DNA from: Synaphobranchus kaupii
Taxonomy: Eukaryota > Chordata > Actinopteri > Anguilliformes > Synaphobranchidae
Direction of reading: 5' to 3'
Length of the DNA: 64,000 nucleotides
Assembly (NCBI GenBank): GCA_029718625.1
Contig: CM056395.1
Coordinates: forward strand, 26,778,160 to 26,842,159
Made by a program: the position numbers and the translations under genes. The stretch's first letter is position 1, and every line of letters starts with the position of its first letter. Below, piece by piece: positions 30,001 to 45,000 of this stretch. Under the pieces are notes generated by a model, which saw only the letters and a program-made list of their open reading frames with translations, was not told the origin of the DNA and searched no databases.

Positions 30001-33000
30001 GTAGTTTCTGCACTTGTTGTTGTGGGAGATACAGTTGTAGTTGCCTGGCGATGTGTGGTGGTAAGAGATTCAGTTGTTGCAGGACTTTCAGTTGTGGTTG
30101 GAACATTTGTTTGGCTTGGAGCTGCACTTGTAGTTAGCGGTATTGTTGTAATTGCTGCAGCAGCTGTTGTTCCCACAGTTGTTGTGGTGGGAGATACAGT
30201 TGTAGTTCTTGGACGATGTGTGGTGGTAAGAGATTCAGTTGTTGCAGGACTTTCAGTTGTCGTTGGAGCATTTGTTTGGCTTGGAGCTGCACTTGTAGTT
30301 GGCCGTATTGTTGTAATTGCTGCAGCAGTTGTTGTTCCCACATTTGTAGTGGTGGGAGATACAGTTGTAGTTCTTGGATGTTGTGTGGTGGTTAGCGATT
30401 CAGTTGTTGCAGGACTTTCAGTTGTGGTTGGAATATTTGTTGTGGTGTGAGCTGCACTTCTACTTGGAAGAATTGTTGTGGTTGGTTCTACAGTTGTAGT
30501 TTTTGCTGCTGCTGTAGTGCGAGGTACAGTTGTAGTTGCTTGGCGTTGTGTGGTGGTTAGAGATTCAGTTGTTGCCGGTCTTTCAGTTGTGGTTGGAACA
30601 TTTGATGTGGTGTGAGCAGCACTTGTAGTTGGCGGTATTGTTGTAATTGCTACAGCAGCTGTTGTTCCCACAGTTGTTGTGGTGGGAGATACAGTTGTAG
30701 TTCTTGGACGATGTGTGGTGGTTAGAGATTCAGTTGTTGCAGGACTTTCAGTTGTGGTTGGAATATTTGTTTGGGTTGGAGGTACACTTTTAGTTGGAGC
30801 AATTGTTGTAATTGCTGCAACAGTTGTAGTTTCTGCACTTGTTGTGGTGGGAGATACAGTTGTAGTTGCCTGGCGTTGTGTGGTGGTTAGAGATTCAGTT
30901 GTTGCAGGCCTTTCAGTTGTGGTTGGAATATTTGTTGTGGTGTGAGCTGCACTTGTAGTTGGATGAATTGTTGTGGTTGGTGCTAGAGTTGTAGTTTTTA
31001 CTGCTGTTGTAATGTGACGTACAGGTGTAGTTACTTGGCGATGTGTGGTGGTAAGAGATTCAGTTGTTGCAGGACTTTCAGTTGTGGTTGGAACATTTGT
31101 TTGGCTTGGAGCTGCACTTGTAGTTAGCGGTATTGTTGTAATTGCTGCAGCAGTTGTAGTTTCTGCACTTGTTGTGGTGGGAGATACAGTTGTAGTTGCC
31201 TGGCGTTGTGTGGTGGTTAGAGATTCAGTTGTTGCAGGCCTTTCAGTTGTGGTTGGAATATTTGTTGTGGTGTGAGCTGCACTTGTAGTTGGATGAATTG
31301 TTGTGGTTGGTGCTAGAGTTGTAGTTTTTGCTGCTGCTGTAGTGTGAGGTACAGTTGTAGTTGCTTGGCGATGTGTGGTGGTAAGAGATTCAGTTGTTCT
31401 AGGACTTTCAGTTGTGGTTGGAACATTTGTTTGGCTTGGAGCGGCACTTGTAGTTGGCGGTATTGTTGTAATTGCTGCAGCAGCTGTTGTTCCCACAGTT
31501 GTTGTGGTGGGAGATACAGTTGTAGTTCTTGGACGATGTGTGGTGGTAAGAGATTCAGTTGTTGCAGGACTTTCAGTTGTCGTTGGAGCATTTGTTTGGC
31601 TTGGAGCTGCACTTGTAGTTGGCCGTATTGTTGTAATTGCTGCAGCAGTTGTTGTTCCCACATTTGTAGTGGTGGGAGATACAGTTGTAGTTCTTGGATG
31701 TTGTGTGGTGGTTAGCGATTCAGTTGTTGCAGGACTTTCAGTTGTGGTTGGAATATTTGTTGTGGTGTGAGCTGCACTTCTACTTGGAAGAATTGTTGTG
31801 GTTGGTTCTACAGTTGTAGTTTTTGCTGCTGCTGTAGTGCGAGGTACAGTTGTAGTTGCTTGGCGTTGTGTGGTGATTAGAGATTCAGTTGTTGCCGGTC
31901 TTTCAGTTGTGGTTGGAACATTTGATGTGGTGTGAGCAGCACTTGTAGTTGGCGGTATTGTTGTAATTGCTACAGCAGCTGTTGTTCCCACAGTTGTTGT
32001 GGTGGGAGATACAGTTGTAGTTCTTGGACGATGTGTGGTGGTTAGAGATTCAGTTGTTGCAGGACTTTCAGTTGTGGTTGGAATATTTGTTTGGGTTGGA
32101 GGTACACTTTTAGTTGGAGCAATTGTTGTAATTGCTGCAACAGTTGTAGTTTCTGCACTTGTTGTGGTGGGAGATACAGTTGTAGTTGCCTGGCGTTGTG
32201 TGGTGGTTAGAGATTCAGTTGTTGCAGGCCTTTCAGTTGTGGTTGGAATATTTGTTGTGGTGTGAGCTGCACTTGTAGTTGGATGAATTGTTGTGGTTGG
32301 TGCTAGAGTTGTAGTTTTTGCTGCTGTTGTAGTGTGAGGTACAGTTGTAGTTGCTTGGCGTTGTGTGGTGGTTAGAGATTCAGTTGTTGCCGGTCTTTCA
32401 GTTGTGGTTGGAACATTTGATGTGGTGTGAGCTGCACTTGTAGTTGGCGGTATTGTTGTAATTGCTGCAGCAGCTGTTGTTCCCACAGTTGTTGTGGTGG
32501 GAGATACAGTTGTAGTTCTTGGACGATGTGTGGTGGTTAGAGATTCAGTTGTTGCAGGACTTTCAGTTGTGGTTGGAATATTTTTTTGGGTTGGAGGTAC
32601 ACTTTTAGTTGGAGCAATTGTTGTAATTGCTGCAACAGTTGTAGTTTCTGCACTTGTTGTGGTGGGAGATACAGTTGTAGTTGCGTGGCGTTGTGTGGTG
32701 GTTAGAGATTCAGTTGTTGCAGGCCTTTCAGTTGTGGTTGGAATATTTGTTGTGGTGTGAGCTGCACTTGTAGTTGGATGAATTGTTGTGGTTGGTGCTA
32801 GAGTTGTAGTTTTTACTGCTGTTGTAATGTGACGTACAGGTGTAGTTACTTGGCGATGTGTGGTGGTAAGAGATTCAGTTGTTGCAGGACTTTCAGTTGT
32901 GGTTGGAACATTTGTTTGGCTTGGAGCTGCACTTGTAGTTAGCGGTATTGTTGTAATTGCTGCAGCAGTTGTAGTTTCTGCACTTGTTGTGGTGGGAGAT

Positions 33001-36000
33001 ACAGTTGTAGTTGCCTGGCGTTGTGTGGTGGTTAGAGATTCAGTTGTTGCAGGCCTTTCAGTTGTGGTTGGAATATTTGTTGTGGTGTGAGCTGCACTTG
33101 TAGTTGGATGAATTGTTGTGGTTGGTGCTAGAGTTGTAGTTTTTACTGCTGTTGTAATGTGACGTACAGGTGTAGTTACTTGGCGATGTGTGGTGGTAAC
33201 AGATTCAGTTGTTGCAGGACTTTCAGTTGTAGTTGGAACATTTGATGTGGTGTGAGCTGCACTTGTAGTTGGCGGTATTGTTGTAATTGCTGCAGCAGCT
33301 GTTGTTCCCACAGTTGTTGTGGTGGGAGATACAGTTGTAGTTCTTGGACGATGTGTGGTGGTTAGAGATTCAGTTGTTGCAGGACTTTCAGTTGTGGTTG
33401 GAATATTTGTTTGGGTTGGAGGTACACTTCTAGTTGGAGCAATTGTTGTAATTGCTGCAACAGTTGTAGTTTCTGCACTTGTTGTGGTGGGAGATACAGT
33501 TGTAGTTGCCTGGCGTTGTGTGGTGGTTAGAGATTCAGTTGTTGCAGGCCTTTCAGTTGTGGTTGGAATATTTGTTGTGGTGTGAGCTGCACTTGTAGTT
33601 GGATGAATTGTTGTGGTTGGTGCTAGAGTTGTAGTTTTTGCTGCTGCTGTAGTGTGAGGTACAGTTGTAGTTGCTTGGCGATGTGTGGTGGTAAGAGATT
33701 CAGTTGTTCTAGGACTTTCAGTTGTGGTTGGAACATTTGTTTGGCTTGGAGCGGCACTTGTAGTTGGCGGTATTGTTGTAATTGCTGCAGCAGCTGTTGT
33801 TCCCACAGTTGTTGTGGTGGGAGATACAGTTGTAGTTCTTGGACGATGTGTGGTGGTAAGAGATTCAGTTGTTGCAGGACTTTCAGTTGTCGTTGGAGCA
33901 TTTGTTTGGCTTGGAGCTGCACTTGTAGTTGGCCGTATTGTTGTAATTGCTGCAGCAGTTGTTGTTCCCACATTTGTAGTGGTGGGAGATACAGTTGTAG
34001 TTCTTGGATGTTGTGTGGTGGTTAGCGATTCAGTTGTTGCAGGACTTTCAGTTGTGGTTGGAATATTTGTTGTGGTGTGAGCTGCACTTCTACTTGGAAG
34101 AATTGTTGTGGTTGGTTCTACAGTTGTAGTTTTTGCTGCTGCTGTAGTGCGAGGTACAGTTGTAGTTGCTTGGCGTTGTGCGGTGATTAGAGATTCAGTT
34201 GTTGCCGGTCTTTCAGTTGTGGTTGGAACATTTGATGTGGTGTGAGCAGCACTTGTAGTTGGCGGTATTGTTGTAATTGCTACAGCAGCTGTTGTTCCCA
34301 CAGTTGTTGTGGTGGGAGATACAGTTGTAGTTCTTGGACGATGTGTGGTGGTTAGAGATTCAGTTGTTGCAGGACTTTCAGTTGTGGTTGGAATATTTGT
34401 TTGGGTTGGAGGTACACTTTTAGTTGGAGCAATTGTTGTAATTGCTGCAACAGTTGTAGTTTCTGCACTTGTTGTGGTGGGAGATACAGTTGTAGTTGCC
34501 TGGCGTTGTGTGGTGGTTAGAGATTCAGTTGTTGCAGGCCTTTCAGTTGTGGTTGGAATATTTGTTGTGGTGTGAGCTGCACTTGTAGTTGGATGAATTG
34601 TTGTGGTTGGTGCTAGAGTTGTAGTTTTTGCTGCTGTTGTAGTGTGAGGTACAGTTGTAGTTGCTTGGCGTTGTGTGGTGGTTAGAGATTCAGTTGTTGC
34701 CGGTCTTTCAGTTGTGGTTGGAACATTTGATGTGGTGTGAGCTGCACTTGTAGTTGGCGGTATTGTTGTAATTGCTGCAGCAGCTGTTGTTCCCACAGTT
34801 GTTGTGGTGGGAGATACAGTTGTAGTTCTTGGACGATGTGTGGTGGTTAGAGATTCAGTTGTTGCAGGACTTTCAGTTGTGGTTGGAATATTTTTTTGGG
34901 TTGGAGGTACACTTTTAGTTGGAGCAATTGTTGTAATTGCTGCAACAGTTGTAGTTTCTGCACTTGTTGTGGTGGGAGATACAGTTGTAGTTGCGTGGCG
35001 TTGTGTGGTGGTTAGAGATTCAGTTGTTGCAGGCCTTTCAGTTGTGGTTGGAATATTTGTTGTGGTGTGAGCTGCACTTGTAGTTGGATGAATTGTTGTG
35101 GTTGGTGCTAGAGTTGTAGTTTTTACTGCTGTTGTAATGTGACGTACAGGTGTAGTTACTTGGCGATGTGTGGTGGTAAGAGATTCAGTTGTTGCAGGAC
35201 TTTCAGTTGTGGTTGGAACATTTGTTTGGCTTGGAGCTGCACTTGTAGTTAGCGGTATTGTTGTAATTGCTGCAGCAGTTGTAGTTTCTGCACTTGTTGT
35301 GGTGGGAGATACAGTTGTAGTTGCCTGGCGTTGTGTGGTGGTTAGAGATTCAGTTGTTGCAGGCCTTTCAGTTGTGGTTGGAATATTTGTTGTGGTGTGA
35401 GCTGCACTTGTAGTTGGATGAATTGTTGTGGTTGGTGCTAGAGTTGTAGTTTTTACTGCTGTTGTAATGTGACGTACAGGTGTAGTTACTTGGCGATGTG
35501 TGGTGGTAACAGATTCAGTTGTTGCAGGACTTTCAGTTGTAGTTGGAACATTTGATGTGGTGTGAGCTGCACTTGTAGTTGGCGGTATTGTTGTAATTGC
35601 TGCAGCAGCTGTTGTTCCCACAGTTGTTGTGGTGGGAGATACAGTTGTAGTTCTTGGACGATGTGTGGTGGTTAGAGATTCAGTTGTTGCAGGACTTTCA
35701 GTTGTGGTTGGAATATTTGTTTGGGTTGGAGGTACACTTCTAGTTGGAGCAATTGTTGTAATTGCTGCAACAGTTGTAGTTTCTGCACTTGTTGTGGTGG
35801 GAGATACAGTTGTAGTTGCCTGGCGTTGTGTGTTGGTTAGAGATTCAGTTGTTGCAGGCCTTTCAGTTGTGGTTGGAATATTTGTTGTGGTGTGAGCTGC
35901 ACTTGTAGTTGGATGAATTGTTGTGGTTGGTGCTAGAGTTGTAGTTTTTGCTGCTGCTGTAGTGTGAGGTACAGTTGTAGTTGCTTGGCGATGTGTGGTG

Positions 36001-39000
36001 GTAAGAGATTCAGTTGTTCTAGGACTTTCAGTTGTGGTTGGAACATTTGTTTGGCTTGGAGCGGCACTTGTAGTTGGCGGTATTGTTGTAATTGCTGCAG
36101 CAGCTGTTGTTCCCACAGTTGTTGTGGTGGGAGATACAGTTGTAGTTCTTGGACGATGTGTGGTGGTAAGAGATTCAGTTGTTGCAGGACTTTCAGTTGT
36201 CGTTGGAGCATTTGTTTGGCTTGGAGCTGCACTTGTAGTTGGCCGTATTGTTGTAATTGCTGCAGCAGTTGTTGTTCCCACATTTGTAGTGGTGGGAGAT
36301 ACAGTTGTAGTTCTTGGACGATGTGTGGTGGTTAGAGATTCAGTTGTTGCAGGACTTTCAGTTGTGGTTGGAATATTTGTTTGGGTTGGAGGTACGCTTT
36401 TAGTTGGAGCAATTCTTGTAATTGCTGCAGCAGTTGTTGTTCCCACATTTGTAGTGGTGGGAGATACAGTTGTAGTTCTTGGACGATGTGTGGTGGTTAG
36501 AGATTCAGTTGTTGCAGGACTTTCAGTTGTGGTTGGAATATTTGTTTGGGTTGGAGGTACACTTTTAGTTGGAGCAATAGTTGTAATTGCTGCAACAGTT
36601 GTAGTTTCTGCACTTGTTGTAGTGGGAGATACAGTTGTAGTTGCCTGGCGTTGTGTGGTGGTTAGAGATTCAGTTGTTGCAGGCCTTTCAGTTGTGGTTG
36701 GAATATTTGTTGTGGTGTGAGCTGCACTTGTAGTTGGATGAATTGTTGTGGTTGGTGCTAGAGTTGTAGTTTTTGCTGCTGCTGTAGTGTGAGGTACAGT
36801 TGTAGTTGCTTGGCGATGTGTGGTGGTAAGAGATTCAGTTGTTGCAGGACTTTCAGTTGTGGTTGGAACATTTGTTTGGCTTGGAGCGGCACTTGTAGTT
36901 GGCGGTATTGTTGTAATTGCTGCAGCAGCTGTTGTTCCCACAGTTGTTGTGGTGGGAGATACAGTTGTAGTTCTTGGACGATGTGTGGTGGTAAGAGATT
37001 CAGTTGTTGCAGGACTTTCAGTTGTCGTTGGAGCATTTGTTTGGCTTGGAGCTGCACTTGTAGTTGGCCGTATTGTTGTAATTGCTGCAGCAGTTGTTGT
37101 TGCCACATTTGTAGTGGTGGGAGATACAGTTGTAGTTCTTGGATGTTGTGTGGTGGTTAGCGATTCAGTTGTTGCAGGACTTTCAGTTGTGGTTGGAATA
37201 TTTGTTGTGGTGTGAGCTGCACTTCTACGTGTAAGAATTGTTGTGGTTGGTTCTACAGTTGTAGTTTTTGCTGCTGCTGTAGTGCGAGGTACAGTTGTAG
37301 TTGCTTGGCGTTGTGTGGTGGTTAGAGATTCAGTTGTTGCCGGTCTTTCAGTTGTGGTTGGAACATTTGATGTGGTGTGAGCTGCACTTGTAGTTGGCGG
37401 TATTGTTGTAATTGCTGCAGCAGCTGTTGTTCCCACAGTTGTTGTGGTGGGAGATACAGTTGTAGTTCTTGGACGATGTGTGGTGGTAAGAGATTCAGTT
37501 GTTGCAGGACTTTCAGTTGTTGTTGGAGCATTTGTTTGGCTTGGAGCTGCACTTGTAGTTGGCCGTATTGTTGTAATTGCTGCAGCAGTTGTTGTTCCCA
37601 CATTTGTAGTGGTGGGAGATACAGTTGTAGTTCTTGGATGTTGTGTGGTGGTTAGCGATTCAGTTGTTGCAGGACTTTCAGTTGTGGTTGGAATATTTGT
37701 TTGGGTTGGAGGTACACTTTTAGTTGGAGCAATTGTTGTAATTGCTGCAACAGTTGTAGTTTCTGCACTTGTTGTGGTGGGAGATACAGTTGTAGTTGCC
37801 TGGCGATGTGTGGTGGTAAGAGATTCAGTTGTTGCAGGACTTTCAGTTGTGGTTGGAACATTTGTTTGGCTTGGAGCTGCACTTGTAGTTAGCGGTATTG
37901 TTGTAATTGCTGCAGCAGCTGTTGTTCCCACAGTTGTTGTGGTGGGATATACAGTTGTAGTTCTTGGACGATGTGTGGTGGTAAGAGATTCAGTTGTTGC
38001 AGGACTTTCAGTTGTGGTTGGAATATTTGTTTGGGTTGGAGGTACACTTTTAGTTGGAGCAATTGTTGTAATTGCTGCAGCAGTTGTTGTTCCCACATTT
38101 GTAGTGGTGGGAGATACAGTTGTAGTTCTTGGACGATGTGTGGTGGTTAGAGATTCAGTTGTTGCAGGACTTTCAGTTGTGGTTGGAATATTTGTTTGGG
38201 TTGGAGGTACACTTTTAGTTGGAGCAATAGTTGTAATTGCTGCAACAGTTGTAGTTTCTGCACTTGTTGTGGTGGGAGATACAGTTGTAGTTGCCTGGCG
38301 TTGTGTGGTGGTTAGAGATTCAGTTGTTGCAGGCCTTTCAGTTGTGGTTGGAATATTTGTTGTGGTGTGAGCTGCACTTGTAGTTGGATGAATTGTTGTG
38401 GTTGGTGCTAGAGTTGTAGTTTTTGCTGCTGCTGTAGTGTGAGGTACAGTTGTAGTTGCTTGGCGATGTGTGGTGGTAAGAGTTTCAGTTGTTGCAGGAC
38501 TTTCAGTTGTGGTTGGAACATTTGTTTGGCTTGGAGCGGCACTTGTAGTTGGCGGTATTGTTGTAATTGCTGCAGCAGCTGTTGTTCCCACAGTTGTTGT
38601 GGTGGGAGATACAGTTGTAGTTCTTGGACGATGTGTGGTGGTAAGAGATTCAGTTGTTGCAGGACTTTCAGTTGTCGTTGGAGCATTTGTTTGGCTTGGA
38701 GCTGCACTTGTAGTTGGCCGTATTGTTGTAATTGCTGCAGCAGTTGTTGTTCCCACATTTGTAGTGGTGGGAGATACAGTTGTAGTTCTTGGATGTTGTG
38801 TGGTGGTTAGCGATTCAGTTGTTGCAGGACTTTCAGTTGTGGTTGGAATATTTGTTGTGGTGTGAGCTGCACTTCTACGTGTAAGAATTGTTGTGGTTGG
38901 TTCTACAGTTGTAGTTTTTGCTGCTGCTGTAGTGCGAGGTACAGTTGTAGTTGCTTGGCGTTGTGTGGTGGTTAGAGATTCAGTTGTTGCCGGTCTTTCA

Positions 39001-42000
39001 GTTGTGGTTGGAACATTTGATGTGGTGTGAGCTGCACTTGTAGTTGGCGGTATTGTTGTAATTGCTGCAGCAGCTGTTGTTCCCACAGTTGTTGTGGTGG
39101 GAGATACAGTTGTAGTTCTTGGACGATGTGTGGTGGTTAGAGATTCAGTTGTTGCAGGACTTTCAGTTGTGGTTGGAATATTTGTTTGGGTTGGAGGTAC
39201 ACTTTTAGTTGGAGCAATAGTTGTAATTGCTGCAACAGTTGTAGTTTCTGCACTTGTTGTGGTGGGAGATACAGTTGTAGTTGCCTGGCGTTGTGTGGTG
39301 GTTAGAGATTCAGTTGTTGCAGGCCTTTCAGTTGTGGTTGGAATATTTGTTGTGGTGTGAGCTGCACTTGTAGTTGGATGAATTGTTGTGGTTGGTGCTA
39401 GAGTTGTAGTTTTTGCTGCTGTTGTAGTGTGAGGTACAGTTGTAGTTGCTTGGCGTTGTGTGGTGGTTAGAGATTCAGTTGTTGCCGGTCTTTCAGTTGT
39501 GGTTGGAACATTTGATGTGGTGTGAGCTGCACTTGTAGTTGGCGGTATTGTTGTAATTGCTGCAGCAGCTGTTGTTCCCACAGTTGTTGTGGTGGGAGAT
39601 ACAGTTGTAGTTCTTGGACGATGTGTGGTGGTTAGAGATTCAGTTGTTGCAGGACTTTCAGTTGTGGTTGGAATATTTTTTTGGGTTGGAGGTACACTTT
39701 TAGTTGGAGCAATTGTTGTAATTGCTGCAACAGTTGTAGTTTCTGCACTTGTTGTGGTGGGAGATACAGTTGTAGTTGCGTGGCGTTGTGTGGTGGTTAG
39801 AGATTCAGTTGTTGCAGGCCTTTCAGTTGTGGTTGGAATATTTGTTGTGGTGTGAGCTGCACTTGTAGTTGGATGAATTGTTGTGGTTGGTGCTAGAGTT
39901 GTAGTTTTTACTGCTGTTGTAATGTGACGTACAGGTGTAGTTACTTGGCGATGTGTGGTGGTAAGAGATTCAGTTGTTGCAGGACTTTCAGTTGTGGTTG
40001 GAACATTTGTTTGGCTTGGAGCTGCACTTGTAGTTAGCGGTATTGTTGTAATTGCTGCAGCAGTTGTAGTTTCTGCACTTGTTGTGGTGGGAGATACAGT
40101 TGTAGTTGCCTGGCGTTGTGTGGTGGTTAGAGATTCAGTTGTTGCAGGCCTTTCAGTTGTGGTTGGAATATTTGTTGTGGTGTGAGCTGCACTTGTAGTT
40201 GGATGAATTGTTGTGGTTGGTGCTAGAGTTGTAGTTTTTACTGCTGTTGTAATGTGACGTACAGGTGTAGTTACTTGGCGATGTGTGGTGGTAACAGATT
40301 CAGTTGTTGCAGGACTTTCAGTTGTAGTTGGAACATTTGATGTGGTGTGAGCTGCACTTGTAGTTGGCGGTATTGTTGTAATTGCTGCAGCAGCTGTTGT
40401 TCCCACAGTTGTTGTGGTGGGAGATACAGTTGTAGTTCTTGGACGATGTGTGGTGGTTAGAGATTCAGTTGTTGCAGGACTTTCAGTTGTGGTTGGAATA
40501 TTTGTTTGGGTTGGAGGTACACTTCTAGTTGGAGCAATTGTTGTAATTGCTGCAACAGTTGTAGTTTCTGCACTTGTTGTGGTGGGAGATACAGTTGTAG
40601 TTGCCTGGCGTTGTGTGGTGGTTAGAGATTCAGTTGTTGCAGGCCTTTCAGTTGTGGTTGGAATATTTGTTGTGGTGTGAGCTGCACTTGTAGTTGGATG
40701 AATTGTTGTGGTTGGTGCTAGAGTTGTAGTTTTTGCTGCTGCTGTAGTGTGAGGTACAGTTGTAGTTGCTTGGCGATGTGTGGTGGTAAGAGATTCAGTT
40801 GTTCTAGGACTTTCAGTTGTGGTTGGAACATTTGTTTGGCTTGGAGCGGCACTTGTAGTTGGCGGTATTGTTGTAATTGCTGCAGCAGCTGTTGTTCCCA
40901 CAGTTGTTGTGGTGGGAGATACAGTTGTAGTTCTTGGATGTTGTGTAGTGGTTAGCGATTCAGTTGTTGCAGGACTTTCAGTTGTGGTTGGAATATTTGT
41001 TGTGGTGTGAGCTGCACTTCTACTTGGAAGAATTGTTGTGGTTGGTTCTACAGTTGTAGTTTTTGCTGCTGCTGTAGTGCGAGGTACAGTTGTAGTTGCT
41101 TGGCGTTGTGCGGTGATTAGAGATTCAGTTGTTGCCGGTCTTTCAGTTGTGGTTGGAACATTTGATGTGGTGTGAGCAGCACTTGTAGTTGGCGGTATTG
41201 TTGTAATTGCTACAGCAGCTGTTGTTCCCACAGTTGTTGTGGTGGGAGATACAGTTGTAGTTCTTGGACGATGTGTGGTGGTTAGAGATTCAGTTGTTGC
41301 AGGACTTTCAGTTGTGGTTGGAATATTTGTTTGGGTTGGAGGTACACTTTTAGTTGGAGCAATTGTTGTAATTGCTGCAACAGTTGTAGTTTCTGCACTT
41401 GTTGTGGTGGGAGATACAGTTGTAGTTGCCTGGCGTTGTGTGGTGGTTAGAGATTCAGTTGTTGCAGGCCTTTCAGTTGTGGTTGGAATATTTGTTGTGG
41501 TGTGAGCTGCACTTGTAGTTGGATGAATTGTTGTGGTTGGTGCTAGAGTTGTAGTTTTTGCTGCTGTTGTAGTGTGAGGTACAGTTGTAGTTGCTTGGCG
41601 TTGTGTGGTGGTTAGAGATTCAGTTGTTGCCGGTCTTTCAGTTGTGGTTGGAACATTTGATGTGGTGTGAGCTGCACTTGTAGTTGGCGGTATTGTTGTA
41701 ATTGCTGCAGCAGCTGTTGTTCCCACAGTTGTTGTGGTGGGAGATACAGTTGTAGTTCTTGGACGATGTGTGGTGGTTAGAGATTCAGTTGTTGCAGGAC
41801 TTTCAGTTGTGGTTGGAATATTTTTTTGGGTTGGAGGTACACTTTTAGTTGGAGCAATTGTTGTAATTGCTGCAACAGTTGTAGTTTCTGCACTTGTTGT
41901 GGTGGGAGATACAGTTGTAGTTGCGTGGCGTTGTGTGGTGGTTAGAGATTCAGTTGTTGCAGGCCTTTCAGTTGTGGTTGGAATATTTGTTGTGGTGTGA

Positions 42001-45000
42001 GCTGCACTTGTAGTTGGATGAATTGTTGTGGTTGGTGCTAGAGTTGTAGTTTTTACTGCTGTTGTAATGTGACGTACAGGTGTAGTTACTTGGCGATGTG
42101 TGGTGGTAAGAGATTCAGTTGTTGCAGGACTTTCAGTTGTGGTTGGAACATTTGTTTGGCTTGGAGCTGCACTTGTAGTTAGCGGTATTGTTGTAATTGC
42201 TGCAGCAGTTGTAGTTTCTGCACTTGTTGTGGTGGGAGATACAGTTGTAGTTGCCTGGCGTTGTGTGGTGGTTAGAGATTCAGTTGTTGCAGGCCTTTCA
42301 GTTGTGGTTGGAATATTTGTTGTGGTGTGAGCTGCACTTGTAGTTGGATGAATTGTTGTGGTTGGTGCTAGAGTTGTAGTTTTTACTGCTGTTGTAATGT
42401 GACGTACAGGTGTAGTTACTTGGCGATGTGTGGTGGTAACAGATTCAGTTGTTGCAGGACTTTCAGTTGTAGTTGGAACATTTGATGTGGTGTGAGCTGC
42501 ACTTGTAGTTGGCGGTATTGTTGTAATTGCTGCAGCAGCTGTTGTTCCCACAGTTGTTGTGGTGGGAGATACAGTTGTAGTTCTTGGACGATGTGTGGTG
42601 GTTAGAGATTCAGTTGTTGCAGGACTTTCAGTTGTGGTTGGAATATTTGTTTGGGTTGGAGGTACACTTCTAGTTGGAGCAATTGTTGTAATTGCTGCAA
42701 CAGTTGTAGTTTCTGCACTTGTTGTGGTGGGAGATACAGTTGTAGTTGCCTGGCGTTGTGTGTTGGTTAGAGATTCAGTTGTTGCAGGCCTTTCAGTTGT
42801 GGTTGGAATATTTGTTGTGGTGTGAGCTGCACTTGTAGTTGGATGAATTGTTGTGGTTGGTGCTAGAGTTGTAGTTTTTGCTGCTGCTGTAGTGTGAGGT
42901 ACAGTTGTAGTTGCTTGGCGATGTGTGGTGGTAAGAGATTCAGTTGTTCTAGGACTTTCAGTTGTGGTTGGAACATTTGTTTGGCTTGGAGCGGCACTTG
43001 TAGTTGGCGGTATTGTTGTAATTGCTGCAGCAGCTGTTGTTCCCACAGTTGTTGTGGTGGGAGATACAGTTGTAGTTCTTGGACGATGTGTGGTGGTAAG
43101 AGATTCAGTTGTTGCAGGACTTTCAGTTGTCGTTGGAGCATTTGTTTGGCTTGGAGCTGCACTTGTAGTTGGCCGTATTGTTGTAATTGCTGCAGCAGTT
43201 GTTGTTCCCACATTTGTAGTGGTGGGAGATACAGTTGTAGTTCTTGGACGATGTGTGGTGGTTAGAGATTCAGTTGTTGCAGGACTTTCAGTTGTGGTTG
43301 GAATATTTGTTTGGGTTGGAGGTACACTTTTAGTTGGAGCAATTCTTGTAATTGCTGCAGCAGTTGTTGTTCCCACATTTGTAGTGGTGGGAGATACAGT
43401 TGTAGTTCTTGGACGATGTGTGGTGGTTAGAGATTCAGTTGTTGCAGGACTTTCAGTTGTGGTTGGAATATTTGTTTGGGTTGGAGGTACACTTTTAGTT
43501 GGAGCAATAGTTGTAATTGCTGCAACAGTTGTAGTTTCTGCACTTGTTGTAGTGGGAGATACAGTTGTAGTTGCCTGGCGTTGTGTGGTGGTTAGAGATT
43601 CAGTTGTTGCAGGCCTTTCAGTTGTGGTTGGAATATTTGTTGTGGTGTGAGCTGCACTTGTAGTTGGATGAATTGTTGTGGTTGGTGCTAGAGTTGTAGT
43701 TTTTGCTGCTGCTGTAGTGTGAGGTACAGTTGTAGTTGCTTGGCGATGTGTGGTGGTAAGAGATTCAGTTGTTGCAGGACTTTCAGTTGTGGTTGGAACA
43801 TTTGTTTGGCTTGGAGCGGCACTTGTAGTTGGCGGTATTGTTGTAATTGCTGCAGCAGCTGTTGTTCCCACAGTTGTTGTGGTGGGAGATACAGTTGTAG
43901 TTCTTGGACGATGTGTGGTGGTAAGAGATTCAGTTGTTGCAGGACTTTCAGTTGTCGTTGGAGCATTTGTTTGGCTTGGAGCTGCACTTGTAGTTGGCCG
44001 TATTGTTGTAATTGCTGCAGCAGTTGTTGTTGCCACATTTGTAGTGGTGGGAGATACAGTTGTAGTTCTTGGATGTTGTGTGGTGGTTAGCGATTCAGTT
44101 GTTGCAGGACTTTCAGTTGTGGTTGGAATATTTGTTGTGGTGTGAGCTGCACTTCTACGTGTAAGAATTGTTGTGGTTGGTTCTACAGTTGTAGTTTTTG
44201 CTGCTGCTGTAGTGCGAGGTACAGTTGTAGTTGCTTGGCGTTGTGTGGTGGTTAGAGATTCAGTTGTTGCCGGTCTTTCAGTTGTGGTTGGAACATTTGA
44301 TGTGGTGTGAGCTGCACTTGTAGTTGGCGGTATTGTTGTAATTGCTGCAGCAGCTGTTGTTCCCACAGTTGTTGTGGTGGGAGATACAGTTGTAGTTCTT
44401 GGACGATGTGTGGTGGTAAGAGATTCAGTTGTTGCAGGACTTTCAGTTGTTGTTGGAGCATTTGTTTGGCTTGGAGCTGCACTTGTAGTTGGCCGTATTG
44501 TTGTAATTGCTGCAGCAGTTGTTGTTCCCACATTTGTAGTGGTGGGAGATACAGTTGTAGTTCTTGGATGTTGTGTGGTGGTTAGCGATTCAGTTGTTGC
44601 AGGACTTTCAGTTGTGGTTGGAATATTTGTTTGGGTTGGAGGTACACTTTTAGTTGGAGCAATTGTTGTAATTGCTGCAACAGTTGTAGTTTCTGCACTT
44701 GTTGTGGTGGGAGATACAGTTGTAGTTGCCTGGCGATGTGTGGTGGTAAGAGATTCAGTTGTTGCAGGACTTTCAGTTGTGGTTGGAACATTTGTTTGGC
44801 TTGGAGCTGCACTTGTAGTTAGTGGTATTGTTGTAATTGCTGCAGCAGCTGTTGTTCCCACAGTTGTTGTGGTGGGATATACAGTTGTAGTTCTTGGACG
44901 ATGTGTGGTGGTAAGAGATTCAGTTGTTGCAGGACTTTCAGTTGTGGTTGGAATATTTGTTTGGGTTGGAGGTACACTTTTAGTTGGAGCAATTGTTGTA

